Positions 5,296 to 5,458 of a DNA stretch of 5,458 bases are shown here, piece after piece; the stretch's first letter is position 1, and every line of letters begins with the position of its first letter. The notes beneath the pieces were generated by a model that searched no databases, had not been told where the DNA came from, and saw only the letters and a list, made by a program, of their open reading frames with translations. The position numbers were made by a program, and so were the translations under genes. Source of the stretch: Alphaproteobacteria bacterium (GTDB lineage: Bacteria > Pseudomonadota > Alphaproteobacteria > Rhizobiales > Xanthobacteraceae); assembly GCA_005884745.1 (NCBI GenBank), contig VAZU01000137.1, positions 712 to 6,169 on the forward strand, written 5' to 3'.

Positions 5296-5458
5296 TCAGC
5301 CGACCTTCACGAGATTCTGGTTCGGCAGAGGTCCGCCGGGAAACTGAGCGAGCTTGCCGCCGACCGCGAGCGATCCAAGATCGATGCCGAAGAAGCCGAT
5401 CCGGTCGATCAGGCCCGCCACTTCCGCCTTCGCCGCGTTGTCATTGCCGGAATAAAAC
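5296..5458 (-). CDS. C-terminal end of an F420-dependent NADP reductase-like protein (truncated by window)
   Basis: On the minus strand the frame is open from the window edge to a TGA at 5298-5296, giving the last 53 residues. Recognisable pieces are FYSGNDNAAKAEV, then LIDRIGFFGIDLGSLAVGG, then QFPGGPLPNQNLVK near the end. This matches, from memory, the C-terminal region of the NADP oxidoreductase, coenzyme F420-dependent family (NPR/YrrT-like 'predicted dinucleotide-binding' enzymes of ~210-220 residues). There the Gly-Asp-Asp-type segment and the terminal GGPL lie after the N-terminal Rossmann domain. Alphaproteobacterial members generally occur without an obvious F420 pathway and probably use NADP(H) with an unknown partner. 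Only a quarter of the protein is visible, so the dinucleotide-binding motif cannot be seen. It converges on the dehydrogenase gene with 99 nt between the stops. Confidence 0.75.
   Translation of the reverse strand, partial: FYSGNDNAAKAEVAGLIDRIGFFGIDLGSLAVGGKLAQFPGGPLPNQNLVKVG

Overview
The window looks like ordinary chromosome from a GC-rich alphaproteobacterium, most likely Hyphomicrobiales (the Bradyrhizobium / Rhodopseudomonas / Xanthobacteraceae neighbourhood). The reasons are high GC with strongly GC-ending codons, an Atm1-like ABC exporter followed by psd and pssA in the order I associate with that group, and an intergenic palindrome of the GTCATTCCGGGGC type that is common there. The taxonomic call is inference, because no rRNA or marker phylogeny is available here.

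The left half (1-3395, all + strand) is a compact block. It holds the 3' part of an Atm1/HMT1-type ABC half-transporter, then phosphatidylserine decarboxylase (psd) 7 nt later, then phosphatidylserine synthase (pssA) after a 107-nt gap. A UreE-like nickel chaperone follows 6 nt after pssA. PssA makes phosphatidylserine from CDP-diacylglycerol and L-serine, and Psd decarboxylates it to phosphatidylethanolamine, so the two genes together form the zwitterionic phospholipid branch. The gap before pssA carries a plausible promoter whose predicted transcription start falls at or next to the ATG, so the pssA mRNA may be leaderless. UreE has no urease gene beside it here and seems to ride on the pssA transcript.

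The right half holds two separate metabolic genes: a crotonase-fold protein (3501-4298) and a classical short-chain dehydrogenase (4471-5196). Each has a good Shine-Dalgarno sequence. An imperfect palindromic intergenic element of about 124 nt lies between them (4323-4446). At the right edge, on the minus strand and convergent with the dehydrogenase, is the C-terminal end of an F420-dependent NADP reductase-like protein (5296-5458). A hairpin sits in the 99-nt gap between the two stop codons.

I see no CRISPR array, tRNA, rRNA, insertion sequence, phage gene or defence system, and nothing that amounts to a new multi-gene system. The points most worth a second look are the orphan, pssA-coupled ureE, the possible leaderless pssA mRNA, the palindromic element, and a crotonase that lacks one of the two classical hydratase glutamates.
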